A DNA stretch of 64,000 bases, taken from contig JAFDYQ010000021.1 in NCBI GenBank assembly GCA_018267365.1, positions 1 through 64,000 of the forward strand, given 5' to 3'. A program made the translations under genes and the position numbers. Positions 1 to 10,780 of this stretch are shown piece by piece (within the stretch, counting starts at the first letter, position 1; each line of letters opens with the position of its first letter). This stretch comes from Bacteroidota bacterium (GTDB lineage Bacteria; Bacteroidota; Bacteroidia; Chitinophagales; LD1). Below the pieces are notes generated by a model. That model was not told where the DNA came from. It was given only the letters and a program-made list of their open reading frames with translations, and ran no database searches.

Positions 1-2
1 AT

Positions 3-465
3 GGTATAGATGGAGCAACTGGTCCTACCGGTGCTGATGGTGTGACCGGTCCAACTGGTGCCAATGGTAACGATGGTACTACAGGGCCGACAGGTGCTAA
101 TGGTAATGATGGAGCAACTGGCCCTACTGGCGCTAACGGTAATGACGGAGCAACTGGTCCCACTGGTGCTAACGGTACCGATGGTGCGACTGGTCCAACG
201 GGTCCTTCAGGCGCTGATGGCGTAACCGGTCCTACTGGCGCAAATGGCAACGACGGTGCGACGGGTCCGACTGGTGCAAATGGTAATGATGGAGCAACTG
301 GCCCGACCGGAGCTAATGGTAACGATGGCGCTACAGGTCCTACCGGTGCTAACGGCGTTGCTGGAGTAAGCGGTCCTACCGGTGCCAATGGCAACGATGG
401 CGCTACAGGGCCGACAGGTGCTAACGGTGTCGATGGCGCTACTGGCCCTACCGGCCCTTCGGGCC
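3..465 (+). repeat. Collagen-like tandem repeat (36-bp unit)
   Basis: About a dozen copies of a 36-bp unit encode [12 protein letters not shown] triplets. The array starts before the window edge. Synonymous positions vary between copies (for example ggtcctaccggt against ggcccgaccgga), so it is not a freshly expanded perfect microsatellite. Confidence 0.9.
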
Positions 466-3400
466 CGGATGATCAGACGCTGTCTATCAGCGGGGATACA
501 TTGAGCATCTCAAATGGCAACTCTGTATCTCTAAGTGGCATCAAAGGATGGCAGCTGACAGGCAATAGCGGTACTACAGTGGGTACCAATTTCCTAGGAA
601 CGACTGATGCGCAACCGCTCGAGTTTAAAGTCGATAATACTATGGCAGGCTATATCGATTATGCCTCTCCATACAACACTTCTATGGGCTATCAGGCGGG
701 CAGCTCGATCACTACCGCCGGATCTAATGCTGCGTTTGGATATCAAGCCTTGCAAAATGCTACTACAGGCGGCGGTAACACCGCTATGGGCTATCAGGCG
801 CTGAAAAGCGCTACGACTGGGGTAAACGGAACTGCTGTGGGATATCAGGCCCTGTCTAATTCTACGGCGGGTGGTACTGCAGTCGGTTTCTGGGCAATGA
901 AGAGCAATACATCAGGCACCCAGAATACGGCAGTAGGTAGTAATGCTTTACAAAATAATACTACGGGTGGCGCTAACGTAGCCATAGGCCAGCAGGCCAT
1001 AGCGGCAGGTACTATAGGTGGTAATAATACAGGTGTAGGCTATCAATCCCTGAAAAGCCTGACTTCGGGCGGATACAATACCGGCCTGGGTGTGCAGGCG
1101 CTCCAGTCTATGACCACAGGCACTGATAATACAGCAGTAGGCAACTATGCCCTGGGTAGTATGACCACCTCCTCACAGCTCACAGCTGTAGGTGCGCATG
1201 CGATGAACAATACCACAACTGGTGCCAACAATATAGCAATGGGGTATATCTCCCTCTACAACAATACGACCGGCTCTGCCAATACAGCCCTGGGTACTGC
1301 GGCACTGACCAACTCTACTACTGCCAGTTTTAATACGGCTGTGGGATGGGAGTCTATGAAGGCGATCACTACCGGCAATAACTCCACGGCTATCGGCCAC
1401 TGGTCGCTGCATAGTAATACGACAGGCGTAAATAACATAGCGCTTGGTTCGCATACACTGAGCTTTGATACTATCGGTAGCTACAATACTGCCGTGGGCT
1501 ACTCTGCAGGTCAGAATAGTGTGGGTAGTGGCAATGTCTTCCTGGGCTATTATGCCGGACAAAATGAAACGGGTAACAATAAACTCTATATAGACAACAG
1601 TAACACAACTACGCCACTGATATATGGAGACTTTACCAATAATCACCTGACTATAAATGACAGCCTGACCGCCAAGTACCTGCAGATGACCAATGGTGCC
1701 ACGGCAGGCTACCTGCTGCAGAGCGATGCGAATGGCAATGGCAAATGGGTAGCGCCGGCCTCGATCAGCAACAATACGGACTCGCAGGAGCTATACCTGA
1801 GCGGTACTACTCTCTCTATCGGTGGTGGCAATAGCGTATCTCTGAGCGGCCTGACCGGATGGGGCCTGACCGGTAATACCGGGACTACGCCGGGCACAAA
1901 TTTCATAGGTACCACTGATGCTCAGGACTGGGTGATCAAGACCAATAACACCGAAAGGGCGCGTATACTGTCCGGCGGCAATGTAGGCATCGGTACTACT
2001 ACTCCATCCGTAAAGTTTGTAGTGAATGGCAGCGCGACCATGGGCTCTACAGGCAATACGGCTACAGGTACAAATGCAGTGGCTACGGGAAACAATAACG
2101 CATCTGCAGGCAATAATACATTTACCGCCGGTGCTACAAACTATGCCGGCGCCAATCAGTCCGTAGCCATGGGTAATAATGACACCTCCTCCGGTGCCAA
2201 TACTTTTACGACCGGCTACAACAACTATGCTACGCAAAATGCATCATCCGTACTGGGTGGTAATCATAATACTGCTTCCGGTCAAAACGCGGCTGTAGCC
2301 GGAGGGGCGTACAATACTGCCAGCGGATTTAACGCCGTAGCACTCAATCAAAACAATACTGCGTCTAACAATAACTCCCTGGCAGCCGGGTACTCATCTC
2401 TGGCGTCGGGCAATATCAGCTTTGCTATGGGCTACTCAGATACTGCTACAGGGCAGGCTTCTGCATCTTTTGGCCAGGGCAATAGATCTGCAGGTAATAA
2501 TTCCTTCACAGCAGGATCTACAAACTATGCCGGTGCCAATCAGTCTGTCGCCTTTGGAAATAATGATACGACTACAGGAGCGAATACGCTTGTAAGCGGC
2601 TATAACAACTATGCTACTCAAAATGCAGGCGCTATCATAGGTGGGCATGCCAATAACCTCTCCGGCTCTGCCCAAAATTCTGTAGTGGCAGGTGGTGCCA
2701 ATAATGTGGTGACGGGCCGAAGCTCACTCGTGGCAGGTGAAGGAGATACCATTACGAGTATCAGCGCCTTTGCGATGGGCAATGCAAACAATGTGACCAG
2801 CAATGGTGCTGCCGCATTTGGCAGGTACAATAGGGCTGCCGGATACTGTAGTATAGGTGCTGGTGGCTTTAGTTATACGCAGGGCAACTACAGCTTTGCA
2901 TTAGGATACCTTGATACCGCCATAGGAGACCAAACACTTGTAGCAGGTATGAATAATCGGGCTACAGGTGCTCAGGCGTTCGCCACAGGCTCCGGGAATA
3001 CTGTGAGCGGCACAAACTCGCTGGTGGCTGGTAGCAGCAACAATGTATCTGGCACTCAATCCCTGGCCACCGGTACCAGTAATACTATAACCGGGACCAA
3101 CTCATTAGCAGCAGGTAGTAGCAACAATGTATCGGGAGCGCAGTCGCTCGCCTCCGGTACCAACCACGTAGTGAGCGGTACCAGGTCGATGGCGGCGGGC
3201 TATGGCAATACTGTATCAGGCTCACAGGCGTTTGCTGCCGGCAATGGCAATATTGCAGCGGGCAGCTATTCGGTAGTATTGAATAATACCAACTCCAGCA
3301 CTGCTGCTGGTACCACCTCTATCGCAGGGGGATATCAATCACAAACACAGTCTAATTTAGGCCTGGCTATAGGATGGGGAGATACTACCTCTGGTGTATC

Positions 3401-6400
3401 TGCTGCCTCTCTGGGCCGTGGCAACTATGCCCGCTCCTTCGGAGAAATGACGGTAGGTACATTTGCCACTGACTATACTGCTACAGATGCAAACAATTTC
3501 AATGCAGTAGACAGGGCCTTTGTGGTGGGTAATGGTACCGCAGCCAATCTGCGTTCTGACGCTTTCACTGTAATGAAGAGTGGCAATGTAGGTGTGGGTG
3601 TGAGCGCACCTACCAATAAGCTGGAGGTAAATGGTAACACCAAGACGACCAATCTCCAGATGACCTCAGGAGCTACCAACGGCTATATCCTACAGAGCGA
3701 TGCGAGTGGCAATGGTACGTGGGTAGCACCTGCTGCGATCAGCAATAATACTGACACACAGCAGCTGTATCTGAGCGGTACGGACCTCTCCATAGGCGGA
3801 GGCAATACAGTGTCTCTCAGTGGACTGTCCGGATGGAGCCTGACAGGCAATAGCGGAACTACATCATCTAATTTTCTGGGTACGACAGATAACCAAACAT
3901 TGAATTTTAGGGTAAACAATACAGCTGCGGGTTTTATAGAAAATGGGTATAATACCGCTTATGGTCTTCAAAGCCTTTCATCTAATGCCGGGAACTTCAA
4001 TACAGCAATGGGTACGGGGGGATTGAAAGTAAACACCAGCGGCAGCTATAACAGTGCTTTTGGCGCAAACTCGATGTTGGCCAATACTACAGGTGGGTCT
4101 AATACGGCTATAGGTGGTGAAGCTATGAGAAGTAATACCTCGGGCTCTTTGAATACAGCCGTAGGTGAGTCTGCGCTATATATTAACTCAAGCGGCTATG
4201 AAAATACTGCCATAGGAGCCAATGCTTTAAATCAAAGTAACGGCAAGCAAAACACCGCTGTGGGTGCCAACGCGGCGTATAGGAACGGCGGTACTAAAAT
4301 GACATTGATAGGAGATAGCGCCGTAGGCAACTCCGGCTATACTAACTCCACAGCCATAGGAGCCAATGCATACGTGACTGCCAGCAATAGTATGGTGCTG
4401 GGCAGCATCAGTGGTGTAAACGGTGCGACCTCTAATGTGAATGTGGGTATAGGTACCAGTGCTCCGACGCAGGCGCTGGAAGTGGTGGGTACTACAAAGA
4501 CTACGGATTTTCAGATGACCTCAGGTGCAGCGGCAGGCTATATCCTGCAGAGCGATGCCAGTGGCAATGGTATGTGGGTAGCCCCTGCTACGATCAGTAA
4601 TAATACTGATACGCAGCAGCTTTACCTGAGCGGGACAGATCTCTCTATCGGTGGGGGCAATACTGTATCTTTGAGTGGCCTGACAGGATGGGGCCTGACA
4701 GGGAATAGCGGCACGACGGTGGGTACAAACTTTATAGGAACCACAGATGCACAGCCGCTGGAGATCAAGGTAAATAATACAGAGGCGGGATATATAGATC
4801 ACAACAGTGCTCTGGCCAATACGGGTTTTGGCTACCAGACCTTATCAGCTAATAGTAACGCAACAAACAATACTGCTATAGGATACAGGGCTATGGCGGG
4901 CAATACAACTGCAGGTAATAATACTGCACTGGGCGACGGTGCACTGAGTACTATGTCATATAGTAACGGTGGTACTGCATGGAATTCCGATAATACGGCG
5001 ATAGGCTATAAGGCCCTGTACGCTAATCAGCCTACCAGTATCGGTTTAGGCTACCAGAATACTGCAGTAGGCAGTCAGTCTATGCTGTCTAACACTACCG
5101 GCTATGCGAATGTGGCAGTGGGGTACAATAGCATGAAGAATAATACGTCGGGCCTCAATAATACTGCCATGGGTTGGAGCAGCCTGGGCGGCAATACGAC
5201 AGGTTTAGGAAATACAGGAGTAGGGTTCTGGGCATTGACGTCTAATACTACAGGTATAAGTAATACTGCGATAGGCCAGGATGCCCTACAGAGCAATACA
5301 ACAGGAAATAATAATACAGCATTGGGAAGCATGGCCCTGCAGAGCAATACAACAGCTGGGAATAATACCGCAATTGGATATTTTGCTCTGAAGGCCAATA
5401 CCGGAACCAATAACGTTGCTACAGGTTATAACGCACTCCTGGCCAATACCACAGGGGTAAGGAATGTAGCTATGGGCAATAGTGCGCTAGCTGCGAATGT
5501 TACCGGCTCGGGCAACGTGGGTATAGGTTATCAGGCTGGATATCAGGCCACAGGATCAGGCTTAGTAGCCATTGGCAATATGGCACTCTATAATAATCTC
5601 ACAGCAGATGATATGGTGGCTATAGGTGACTCCGCCTTGTTTAATAGTACCGCCGATACCAGCGCCAGTATAGCTATAGGCGGCGGTGCATTATATAATA
5701 CTACTGTAGGCTATCACAATGTGGCTATAGGAGACAAGGCGCTCAAGGCTAACATAAACGGTGTGGGCATGACAGCAGTGGGGTACAAGGCGCTAAGCAA
5801 TTTCACTGGCGGTGGTGGTGCCACTCCGGCCCAGGGTGGCAATACTGCTGTAGGCGACTACTCTATGCTGTACTCTACCACCGGTATCTACAATACGGCC
5901 GTAGGATTTGATGCGCTGGTCGCCAACTCCACCGGCAATGGCAATACCGTGACGGGCACATTTGCTGCCTTCAATAGTACTACTGCGGATTCCAATGCGG
6001 TATACGGTACCAATGCGTTATATCTCAATACAACAGGCAAGAGCAATACTGCCATAGGTACCAAGGCACTGGCCACCAATACTACCGGATCAAATAATAC
6101 AGCTCTGGGTGCGTATGCTGATGTGGGCACAGGTGTATTGACCAATGCTACTGCTATCGGAGCTTATTCAAAGGTTTCTAATAGCAATAGCCTGGTGCTG
6201 GGTGGTACCGGCTCATATGCTGTCAATGTAGGTATAGGCCTGACAGGTCCGGCTATGCCGCTGGATGTGCAGTCAGCTACTACTACCAACTATGGTAATA
6301 TAGCTGAGTTTCTGGCACCAAGTAACACAACTGCCGCCAACTATACGCAGATAAGGATGGGTGTAGCGGCTGCTACGAACAATGCCGGAGAGCTGCGCTT

Positions 6401-7316
6401 TCAGTACAATTCGAGCGGTTCGTCCAGTAATATAGTACAGCTGGGCCTGGCCGGCAGCACAGGCATTTCTGTCAACGGGAATAGCTTCCTGGGCGTGGGT
6501 ACCACGGCTCCCGCTGTACCTGTAGATGTACAGGCTACCCAGAACTTTAATGAGGGCTCATACGGCTACCTGAGCTCCGGTGGAGGCACCGGTACCAGCT
6601 CCTGTACCTCATGCGGGGTCAGCATCCGGGCGAGCGGCCGCATCATGGCAAGTGAGTTTAATGCTACCTCAGACCGTCGTATCAAGACCGAGATAGCGCC
6701 TGTGGCACCTGCTACGGCACTCTCTATAGCAGAGGCGCTGCCTGTAGTACACTATGAGTACATAGACAAACCTGCCAAGGGTAATGGCAGCAAGACCGGC
6801 TTCATAGCGCAGGAAGTGGAGAAAGCGATCCCATCTGCGGTGAAGATGTCTGCTGACTTTATACCAAATGTCTTTGCGGCCACGATTATGGTGAAAGTGA
6901 CTGATGGCAAGGTGAGCGTCACGATGGCTAAGGCGCACGGCCTGCAAGCCGGTGATGAGGTCAAACTCCTCGATGCTGCCAATAAACCTTATGAGGTCAA
7001 GGTGACAGCTGTCAACTCACCTGAGAGCTTTGAGGCCGAAGGCTGGAGCGGCGGTGAGGTGCAGGCACTCTTTGTCTATGGCAAAAAGGTCAACGACCTG
7101 CACGCAGTGGACTTTGACCAGCTCACTGCTGTAGCTATAGGCGCGGTACAAGAGCTCAATAAGAAAACACAGAAGCTGGAAAAAGAGAATGAAGCGCTGA
7201 AATCTGCTAATGAGAAACTACAATCATCGAGCACTGAGCAGCAGCAGCTGATGCAGACCATGAAAGCTCAGATAGATGCGATCAACGAACGACTAAACAT
7301 TACTACCACCCGGTAA
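3..7316 (+). CDS. Giant surface fibre: collagen-like repeats, YadA-like head repeats, S74 chaperone (5' partial)
   Basis: The reading frame is open from base 3, so the true start lies left of the window; the visible part is about 2,437 residues. Up to about base 465 it is Gly-X-Y triplets in a 12-residue unit ([12 protein letters not shown] and variants). It then has hundreds of short head repeats of the NTAxGxxAL/NTTG and AxGxxNTASG kinds, as in YadA-like left-handed parallel beta-roll heads. Four near-identical 'connector' modules ([29 protein letters not shown], LSGLxGW) separate the head blocks. Bases 6640-6870 encode a peptidase S74 intramolecular chaperone ([17 protein letters not shown]), followed by an unusual insert (about 6880-7080) and a C-terminal coiled coil (7156-7301). 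In phage tail spikes and bacterial fibres S74 domains trimerise and often auto-cleave after a Ser next to Asp; the S-D pair is present. Inferred role: trimeric adhesin or surface fibre. A prophage fibre is less likely, as no phage genes flank it. Confidence 0.85.
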   Translation, partial: GIDGATGPTGADGVTGPTGANGNDGTTGPTGANGNDGATGPTGANGNDGATGPTGANGTDGATGPTGPSGADGVTGPTGANGNDGATGPTGANGNDGATGPTGANGNDGATGPTGANGVAGVSGPTGANGNDGATGPTGANGVDGATGPTGPSGPDDQTLSISGDTLSISNGNSVSLSGIKGWQLTGNSGTTVGTNFLGTTDAQPLEFKVDNTMAGYIDYASPYNTSMGYQAGSSITTAGSNAAFGYQALQNATTGGGNTAMGYQALKSATTGVNGTAVGYQALSNSTAGGTAVGFWAMKSNTSGTQNTAVGSNALQNNTTGGANVAIGQQAIAAGTIGGNNTGVGYQSLKSLTSGGYNTGLGVQALQSMTTGTDNTAVGNYALGSMTTSSQLTAVGAHAMNNTTTGANNIAMGYISLYNNTTGSANTALGTAALTNSTTASFNTAVGWESMKAITTGNNSTAIGHWSLHSNTTGVNNIALGSHTLSFDTIGSYNTAVGYSAGQNSVGSGNVFLGYYAGQNETGNNKLYIDNSNTTTPLIYGDFTNNHLTINDSLTAKYLQMTNGATAGYLLQSDANGNGKWVAPASISNNTDSQELYLSGTTLSIGGGNSVSLSGLTGWGLTGNTGTTPGTNFIGTTDAQDWVIKTNNTERARILSGGNVGIGTTTPSVKFVVNGSATMGSTGNTATGTNAVATGNNNASAGNNTFTAGATNYAGANQSVAMGNNDTSSGANTFTTGYNNYATQNASSVLGGNHNTASGQNAAVAGGAYNTASGFNAVALNQNNTASNNNSLAAGYSSLASGNISFAMGYSDTATGQASASFGQGNRSAGNNSFTAGSTNYAGANQSVAFGNNDTTTGANTLVSGYNNYATQNAGAIIGGHANNLSGSAQNSVVAGGANNVVTGRSSLVAGEGDTITSISAFAMGNANNVTSNGAAAFGRYNRAAGYCSIGAGGFSYTQGNYSFALGYLDTAIGDQTLVAGMNNRATGAQAFATGSGNTVSGTNSLVAGSSNNVSGTQSLATGTSNTITGTNSLAAGSSNNVSGAQSLASGTNHVVSGTRSMAAGYGNTVSGSQAFAAGNGNIAAGSYSVVLNNTNSSTAAGTTSIAGGYQSQTQSNLGLAIGWGDTTSGVSAASLGRGNYARSFGEMTVGTFATDYTATDANNFNAVDRAFVVGNGTAANLRSDAFTVMKSGNVGVGVSAPTNKLEVNGNTKTTNLQMTSGATNGYILQSDASGNGTWVAPAAISNNTDTQQLYLSGTDLSIGGGNTVSLSGLSGWSLTGNSGTTSSNFLGTTDNQTLNFRVNNTAAGFIENGYNTAYGLQSLSSNAGNFNTAMGTGGLKVNTSGSYNSAFGANSMLANTTGGSNTAIGGEAMRSNTSGSLNTAVGESALYINSSGYENTAIGANALNQSNGKQNTAVGANAAYRNGGTKMTLIGDSAVGNSGYTNSTAIGANAYVTASNSMVLGSISGVNGATSNVNVGIGTSAPTQALEVVGTTKTTDFQMTSGAAAGYILQSDASGNGMWVAPATISNNTDTQQLYLSGTDLSIGGGNTVSLSGLTGWGLTGNSGTTVGTNFIGTTDAQPLEIKVNNTEAGYIDHNSALANTGFGYQTLSANSNATNNTAIGYRAMAGNTTAGNNTALGDGALSTMSYSNGGTAWNSDNTAIGYKALYANQPTSIGLGYQNTAVGSQSMLSNTTGYANVAVGYNSMKNNTSGLNNTAMGWSSLGGNTTGLGNTGVGFWALTSNTTGISNTAIGQDALQSNTTGNNNTALGSMALQSNTTAGNNTAIGYFALKANTGTNNVATGYNALLANTTGVRNVAMGNSALAANVTGSGNVGIGYQAGYQATGSGLVAIGNMALYNNLTADDMVAIGDSALFNSTADTSASIAIGGGALYNTTVGYHNVAIGDKALKANINGVGMTAVGYKALSNFTGGGGATPAQGGNTAVGDYSMLYSTTGIYNTAVGFDALVANSTGNGNTVTGTFAAFNSTTADSNAVYGTNALYLNTTGKSNTAIGTKALATNTTGSNNTALGAYADVGTGVLTNATAIGAYSKVSNSNSLVLGGTGSYAVNVGIGLTGPAMPLDVQSATTTNYGNIAEFLAPSNTTAANYTQIRMGVAAATNNAGELRFQYNSSGSSSNIVQLGLAGSTGISVNGNSFLGVGTTAPAVPVDVQATQNFNEGSYGYLSSGGGTGTSSCTSCGVSIRASGRIMASEFNATSDRRIKTEIAPVAPATALSIAEALPVVHYEYIDKPAKGNGSKTGFIAQEVEKAIPSAVKMSADFIPNVFAATIMVKVTDGKVSVTMAKAHGLQAGDEVKLLDAANKPYEVKVTAVNSPESFEAEGWSGGEVQALFVYGKKVNDLHAVDFDQLTAVAIGAVQELNKKTQKLEKENEALKSANEKLQSSSTEQQQLMQTMKAQIDAINERLNITTTR
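472..4755 (+). repeat. Four dispersed copies of a ~100-250 bp connector module
   Basis: Copies begin near 472 (shorter), 1679, 3653 and 4511. Each full copy encodes the series QMTxGAxxGYILQSD, [13 protein letters not shown], LYLSGTxLSIGGGN, VSLSGLxGW, LTGNxGTT and GTTDAQ before a new run of head repeats. The three full copies are highly similar in DNA as well as protein, so they were probably duplicated inside the gene. Confidence 0.8.
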
Positions 7317-7342
7317 AACTTTCATAACGAGGGTTTACTTAA

Positions 7343-7378
7343 GGGCCGTCTCCTGGGTGGGGGGCGGCCCGTTTTTTT
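7343..7378 (+). terminator. Intrinsic terminator of the fibre gene
   Basis: GGGCCG (7343-7348) pairs with CGGCCC (7365-7370) around a 16-nt loop, followed by seven T residues. It lies 27 bp after the fibre stop and overlaps the stop of the convergent phosphatase gene. Confidence 0.85.
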
Positions 7379-8054
7379 AGATAAAAGTCACCATATCAGC
7401 AGGCAGGTGGCTGTAGTTGTTATAATAGCTCAGCGTGGAACGTTTATCATTGAAGAGTAACGAGGTGATGGAGGTATTGACCACGTGCTGATTGAGATCA
7501 GCCATGCGTATCTCCGGCATATCCAGCAGCATGGTCATATACAGAGAAATGACGCCGCCAGAGGTCACAGCTACTACATGCTTATGCGCATCGCGCCGGG
7601 CAGCGGCCATGATATCGCTCATAGTATCCTGCACCCGTGTGCGAAAGTCCCGGAAAGACTCATGATAAGAGGTAGTGCCTTCTTCCTGCATCCACTTTGA
7701 CATGGCCGTGCGAAACTCCTGCTCCATAAATGCACGCGGATCGCTCTGCTCCATGATGATAGCAGTCATCTTCTCGCGATCATGTATAGCGGGCTGGTGT
7801 ACGGAGAGCACATTCATGTGGTCAAACTCATTGAGCCCGGCAGTCACTATTGGTTTTGAATCCGGGAAAGCTGACAGAGCGGTATCTCTCTGCCGCTGCA
7901 TCGTGCCGTGCCACACAGAGAGGTGGCTACGGATCTCCTCAGCAAAGTGATGCGGTATATAGGTGGACTGCATGATGCCCAGCTCAGAGAGTTTGTCATA
8001 ATCATCCGAACCAAAAGATGCCTGGCCATGCCGTACGAGATAGAGTTTTGCCAT
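7377..8054 (-). CDS. Histidine phosphatase superfamily protein (phosphoglycerate mutase-like)
   Basis: This 225-residue cytosolic protein opens with the family signature LVRHG (RHG at residues 8-10; H9 is the expected phospho-acceptor). Other family elements are the NEFDH stretch (75-79) and the beta-strand near 160. The second histidine usually seen as SHGG is TSGG here (164-167). A branch of the superfamily has this substitution, so catalysis may differ from classical phosphoglycerate mutase. The substrate cannot be told. It is convergent with the fibre gene and divergent from the T9SS cargo at 8187; the -7-like sequence TATATTCG lies just upstream of its start. Confidence 0.8.
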   Translation of the reverse strand: MAKLYLVRHGQASFGSDDYDKLSELGIMQSTYIPHHFAEEIRSHLSVWHGTMQRQRDTALSAFPDSKPIVTAGLNEFDHMNVLSVHQPAIHDREKMTAIIMEQSDPRAFMEQEFRTAMSKWMQEEGTTSYHESFRDFRTRVQDTMSDIMAAARRDAHKHVVAVTSGGVISLYMTMLLDMPEIRMADLNQHVVNTSITSLLFNDKRSTLSYYNNYSHLPADMVTFI

Positions 8055-8186
8055 TTCACTGCGTTTTGCGCCATCGAATATATCGCGAAAAAGGGACGGT
8101 AAGCAATATCCTGATTTGTCCTTTTTGCCGGCCTGCCGATCAGCGACTTTTGTATCACAAAAAATTAATCACTTAAATCTAATGTT

Positions 8187-9236
8187 ATGAAAAGCAGAAT
8201 TTTTACATCCCTGATCTTCTCTCTGCTGGGGGTGGCTGCGGTACAGGCCCAGCCCAGCATACCTGGCAGCGCCTTTCCGGCTGCAGGCAGTACCTTTCGG
8301 CTATCTCTGGCAGATACCACCGGCGTGCAGGCCGGGGCTGGTGGTGCCGCTACCACCTGGAGCTTTGGTAGCCTGAGCCCTAATGGTGCGTATCAGTATG
8401 ATACTTTCACTACGCCATCATCTACGCGCTATGGTGCGCTCTTCCCCTCTGCAGATATCGCACTGCATGAGGTCAATCCAAGCACTAACTATTTTGTCTA
8501 CTACCAGAATGATGCTGCTAACGGATTCTACAAGCGTATAGCCAATGTGCAGCCGGATACAGTGATCTATTCTGATCCTGCTAATGAGTTTCCATATCCG
8601 CTCTCTTTTAGCAATAACTATAACGATACTTACTATGCGCACTACCACTCCGGTACAGGCTTCTCCACCATGGCCGGTAGTGTGACAGGCGTGGTAGATG
8701 GCTATGGTACGCTCACTACGCCGGCGGGTACATTCTACAATGTAGTGCGACTACATGCGCACAGAGTCGAGCACGATACGGTGACCTTTAGCGGCAACTC
8801 ATATCCTGTGGTGGCTGATTTTGAATATTACAGTTGGTATCAGGACAGTGCCTACTTTCCTATCATGCTGATAGGTACGACCAATGTGACCAGCGCGGTG
8901 ATCAACCGTCATGCGAAACTGGTAGGCTACCGGGCCGGATATAATATCGGACCATCCGGAGTGAATGATGTAGCAGCGGGAGACAATAAATTTCTGATCT
9001 ATCCCAATCCCGCTACGCAGGCGGCCAGTATCATTTTTGATGCCGGCACCGGTGGCAATACGGAGATCAGTGTATATGGCATGGTAGGGCGCCTGCTGCA
9101 TCAGGAGCAGCTATCTACCGCAGGCGGAGTACAGGTCACTATGCTGGCCACCGGCCAGCTACCCGCAGGTCTGTACGAGGTCAGGGTACAGAATAATGCT
9201 GGCACACACTCACAAAAACTGGAAGTCGCCAGATAA
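8187..9236 (+). CDS. Secreted protein with T9SS type A sorting domain
   Basis: This 349-residue protein has an N-terminal signal peptide (residues 1-22, ending VQAQ) and a C-terminal sorting domain starting at FLIYPNPA and including the GLYEVRV strand. That tail sends proteins through the type IX secretion system to the surface or medium. The middle (about 25-265) is rich in Tyr, Ser, Thr and Asn and has no catalytic motif I can name. It shares general layout with the cargo proteins at 49.3-52.8 kb (a Tyr-rich N-terminal domain with a 'VVRLH..R..H' stretch, compared with 'DCLRQHRVEHS' in the protein at 50871). Function unknown. Confidence 0.85.
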   Translation: MKSRIFTSLIFSLLGVAAVQAQPSIPGSAFPAAGSTFRLSLADTTGVQAGAGGAATTWSFGSLSPNGAYQYDTFTTPSSTRYGALFPSADIALHEVNPSTNYFVYYQNDAANGFYKRIANVQPDTVIYSDPANEFPYPLSFSNNYNDTYYAHYHSGTGFSTMAGSVTGVVDGYGTLTTPAGTFYNVVRLHAHRVEHDTVTFSGNSYPVVADFEYYSWYQDSAYFPIMLIGTTNVTSAVINRHAKLVGYRAGYNIGPSGVNDVAAGDNKFLIYPNPATQAASIIFDAGTGGNTEISVYGMVGRLLHQEQLSTAGGVQVTMLATGQLPAGLYEVRVQNNAGTHSQKLEVAR

Positions 9237-9262
9237 ATTTTAAGTGGTAGTTTTTTTGTAAT

Positions 9263-9290
9263 GGGGGATGCTTCGCGGCTCCCCCTTACT
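9263..9290. terminator. Possible bidirectional terminator hairpin
   Basis: GGGGGA (9263-9268) pairs with TCCCCC (9280-9285) between two convergent genes. The T-tract is poor on both strands, so this is a weak call made mainly from position. Confidence 0.45.
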
Positions 9291-9293
9291 TAA

Positions 9294-10610
9294 TCAGAGA
9301 TGGGTGAGCTTTTTCCCCTCATCATCAGCGTGGGTGCTGTGCTTGGCCTGGCCTATACGCTGCGAGCCATAGATGCCTTTGTGGCCGGATATAAGATATG
9401 CTGTGACACTGGCCAGCGCCACATATATGCCGCACTCAGCACCAAAGAGCTCAATGGCCATCATGCTGCAAGCCAGAGGCGTATTGGCAGCGCCGGCAAA
9501 AACGGCTACGAAACCCATGCCCGCCAGCAGGCCTACCGGCATCGGGATGATGTAGGATAATGCATTGCCGAGCGTGGCCCCTATAAAGAATAGAGGAGTA
9601 ACCTCACCACCCTTGAACGTTGCGCCCAGCGTGACAGCAGTAAAGAGTATTTTCAAAAGGAAGTCATAAGGAGGCAGCTGCGCGTCAAATGAGCTGACTA
9701 TGGTGGGGATGCCGAGTCCGATATACTTAGTAGTACCTACGGCAAAAACAGCGGCAGCTACCAGTACACCACCTATGACCGGACGTAGCGGAGGGTAGCT
9801 GATATGCTTTTTAAAGAAAGCGCCGATGCCGTGCGTCAACGAGCTGAAAGCGATAGCGCACCATCCGAATGCCATGCCGGCCGCGATCGTATAAAGAAGA
9901 TACAGGGGCGTCAATGGCGGCACCAGGCTGATATGATAATGCGTGTGACCTACGCCCCAGATGCGTGTAACGTAGTCTGCTATCATAGCGGCAGCAAATG
10001 CGGGCAGTATGGCATCGTACCGCAAACGGCCTATGAGATATACCTCCAGCCCAAAGATGGCACCGGCGAGAGGAGTACCAAATACGGATCCGAAGCCCGC
10101 GCTGATACCTGCTATGAGGAGGATGCGCCGGTCTGCAGATGAGAAGCGAAAGAGCCGGGTAAACTGGTCTGCAATAGAGCCGGCCATCTGTATAGCAGTA
10201 CCCTCACGACCAGCAGACCCGCCAAAGAGATGTGTGACTACGGTACCGACAAAGACCAGGGGAGCCATACGCAGCGGTATGATCTCTCCCGGCTCGTGTA
10301 TGGTATCCAGTATCAGATTATTGCCCGCCTCTACAGTGCTGCCCCAGTAGTGATACATCAGGCCTATGATCAATCCGGCCAGAGGCAGGAGCGCTATGAT
10401 CCATCGGTGAGCGTCCCTGTAGTCTGTGACCCACTGTAGCGAGGATAAGAAGGCTGCCGATGCTGTACCCACCAGCATACCGATAATGCTACAGATGACG
10501 AGCCAGCGGATAATATGGAAAATGACGGGATACCCTGCGTAGATAGCAGATCTGCGAATACTGCGAACGATGTGTGAAAACTGATCACTGACGCGCTGAA
10601 GTAGGGACAT
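9294..10610 (-). CDS. CLC-family antiporter of the fluoride (CLC-F/EriC-F) type
   Basis: This 438-residue polytopic membrane protein has CLC hallmarks: GREGT (134-138, with E136 as the gating glutamate) and GGEVTP (334-339). At the central anion site, chloride CLCs carry GSGIP; here the equivalent stretch is GNNLI (96-100). Loss of that Ser, with Asn or Met instead, is known for CLC-F fluoride/proton antiporters. The fluoride riboswitch directly upstream on the same strand is independent support. Expected job: export of cytoplasmic fluoride driven by proton influx at the inner membrane. Expression is predicted to rise with fluoride. A plain chloride CLC is the alternative. Confidence 0.88.
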   Translation of the reverse strand: MSLLQRVSDQFSHIVRSIRRSAIYAGYPVIFHIIRWLVICSIIGMLVGTASAAFLSSLQWVTDYRDAHRWIIALLPLAGLIIGLMYHYWGSTVEAGNNLILDTIHEPGEIIPLRMAPLVFVGTVVTHLFGGSAGREGTAIQMAGSIADQFTRLFRFSSADRRILLIAGISAGFGSVFGTPLAGAIFGLEVYLIGRLRYDAILPAFAAAMIADYVTRIWGVGHTHYHISLVPPLTPLYLLYTIAAGMAFGWCAIAFSSLTHGIGAFFKKHISYPPLRPVIGGVLVAAAVFAVGTTKYIGLGIPTIVSSFDAQLPPYDFLLKILFTAVTLGATFKGGEVTPLFFIGATLGNALSYIIPMPVGLLAGMGFVAVFAGAANTPLACSMMAIELFGAECGIYVALASVTAYLISGHKGIYGSQRIGQAKHSTHADDEGKKLTHL

Positions 10611-10615
10611 AATAG

Positions 10616-10652
10616 CCTAATAGTCTGGTTTTATAATAAACTTACTATCAGG
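10616..10652 (-). promoter_or_regulatory. Riboswitch expression platform: alternative 9-bp hairpin before the CLC-F start
   Basis: CCUGAUAGU (10652-10644) can pair over nine positions with ACUAUUAGG (10624-10616). The 5' half begins with the last two bases of the GGCGCC pseudoknot strand, so fluoride-bound aptamer and hairpin exclude each other in part. The 3' half ends 5 nt before the ATG. There is no T-tract, which favours translational rather than transcriptional control. The switching mechanism is inferred. Confidence 0.65.
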
Positions 10653-10702
10653 CGCCATCAGCTTTTTAGGGCGGTTCGATTAGGAAGACACCATTTCCTC
10701 TG
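10644..10702 (-). promoter_or_regulatory. Fluoride riboswitch (crcB motif) aptamer
   Basis: Read on the minus strand, the landmarks of the crcB RNA occur in order: stem AGGAA/UUCCU (10699-10695 with 10686-10682) enclosing the loop AUGGUGUC; then AACCGCCC (about 10676-10669); then GCUGAUGGCGCCU (about 10662-10650). The pseudoknot is intact: GGUGUC (10692-10687) pairs with GGCGCC (10656-10651) over six pairs including two G-U. The internal P3-like stem is short. A near-consensus -7 box (TATATTTA, 10713-10706) would start the RNA at about 10700, right at the aptamer. It controls the CLC-F gene that starts at 10610. Confidence 0.88.
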
Positions 10703-10780
10703 CCGTAAATATAAAACGATTTATCCGAAAGGTAAATCTCTCAGCCAGATACGTATGTTGAGACGTTCTTGTTTCCGGCG

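Noticed and set aside
3-465. CRISPR-like or minisatellite reading of the 36-bp repeats
   Set aside because: The repeats are in frame throughout, have no spacers and encode Gly-X-Y triplets.
1173-6145. Many long open frames antisense to the fibre gene
   Set aside because: They follow from the strong repeat and codon bias of the fibre gene; their translations are low-complexity shadows of the plus-strand repeats.
3-9236. Prophage region suggested by the S74 tail-fibre-like protein
   Set aside because: The visible neighbours are housekeeping or secreted Bacteroidota genes; no phage structural, lysis or integrase gene is seen in the window.
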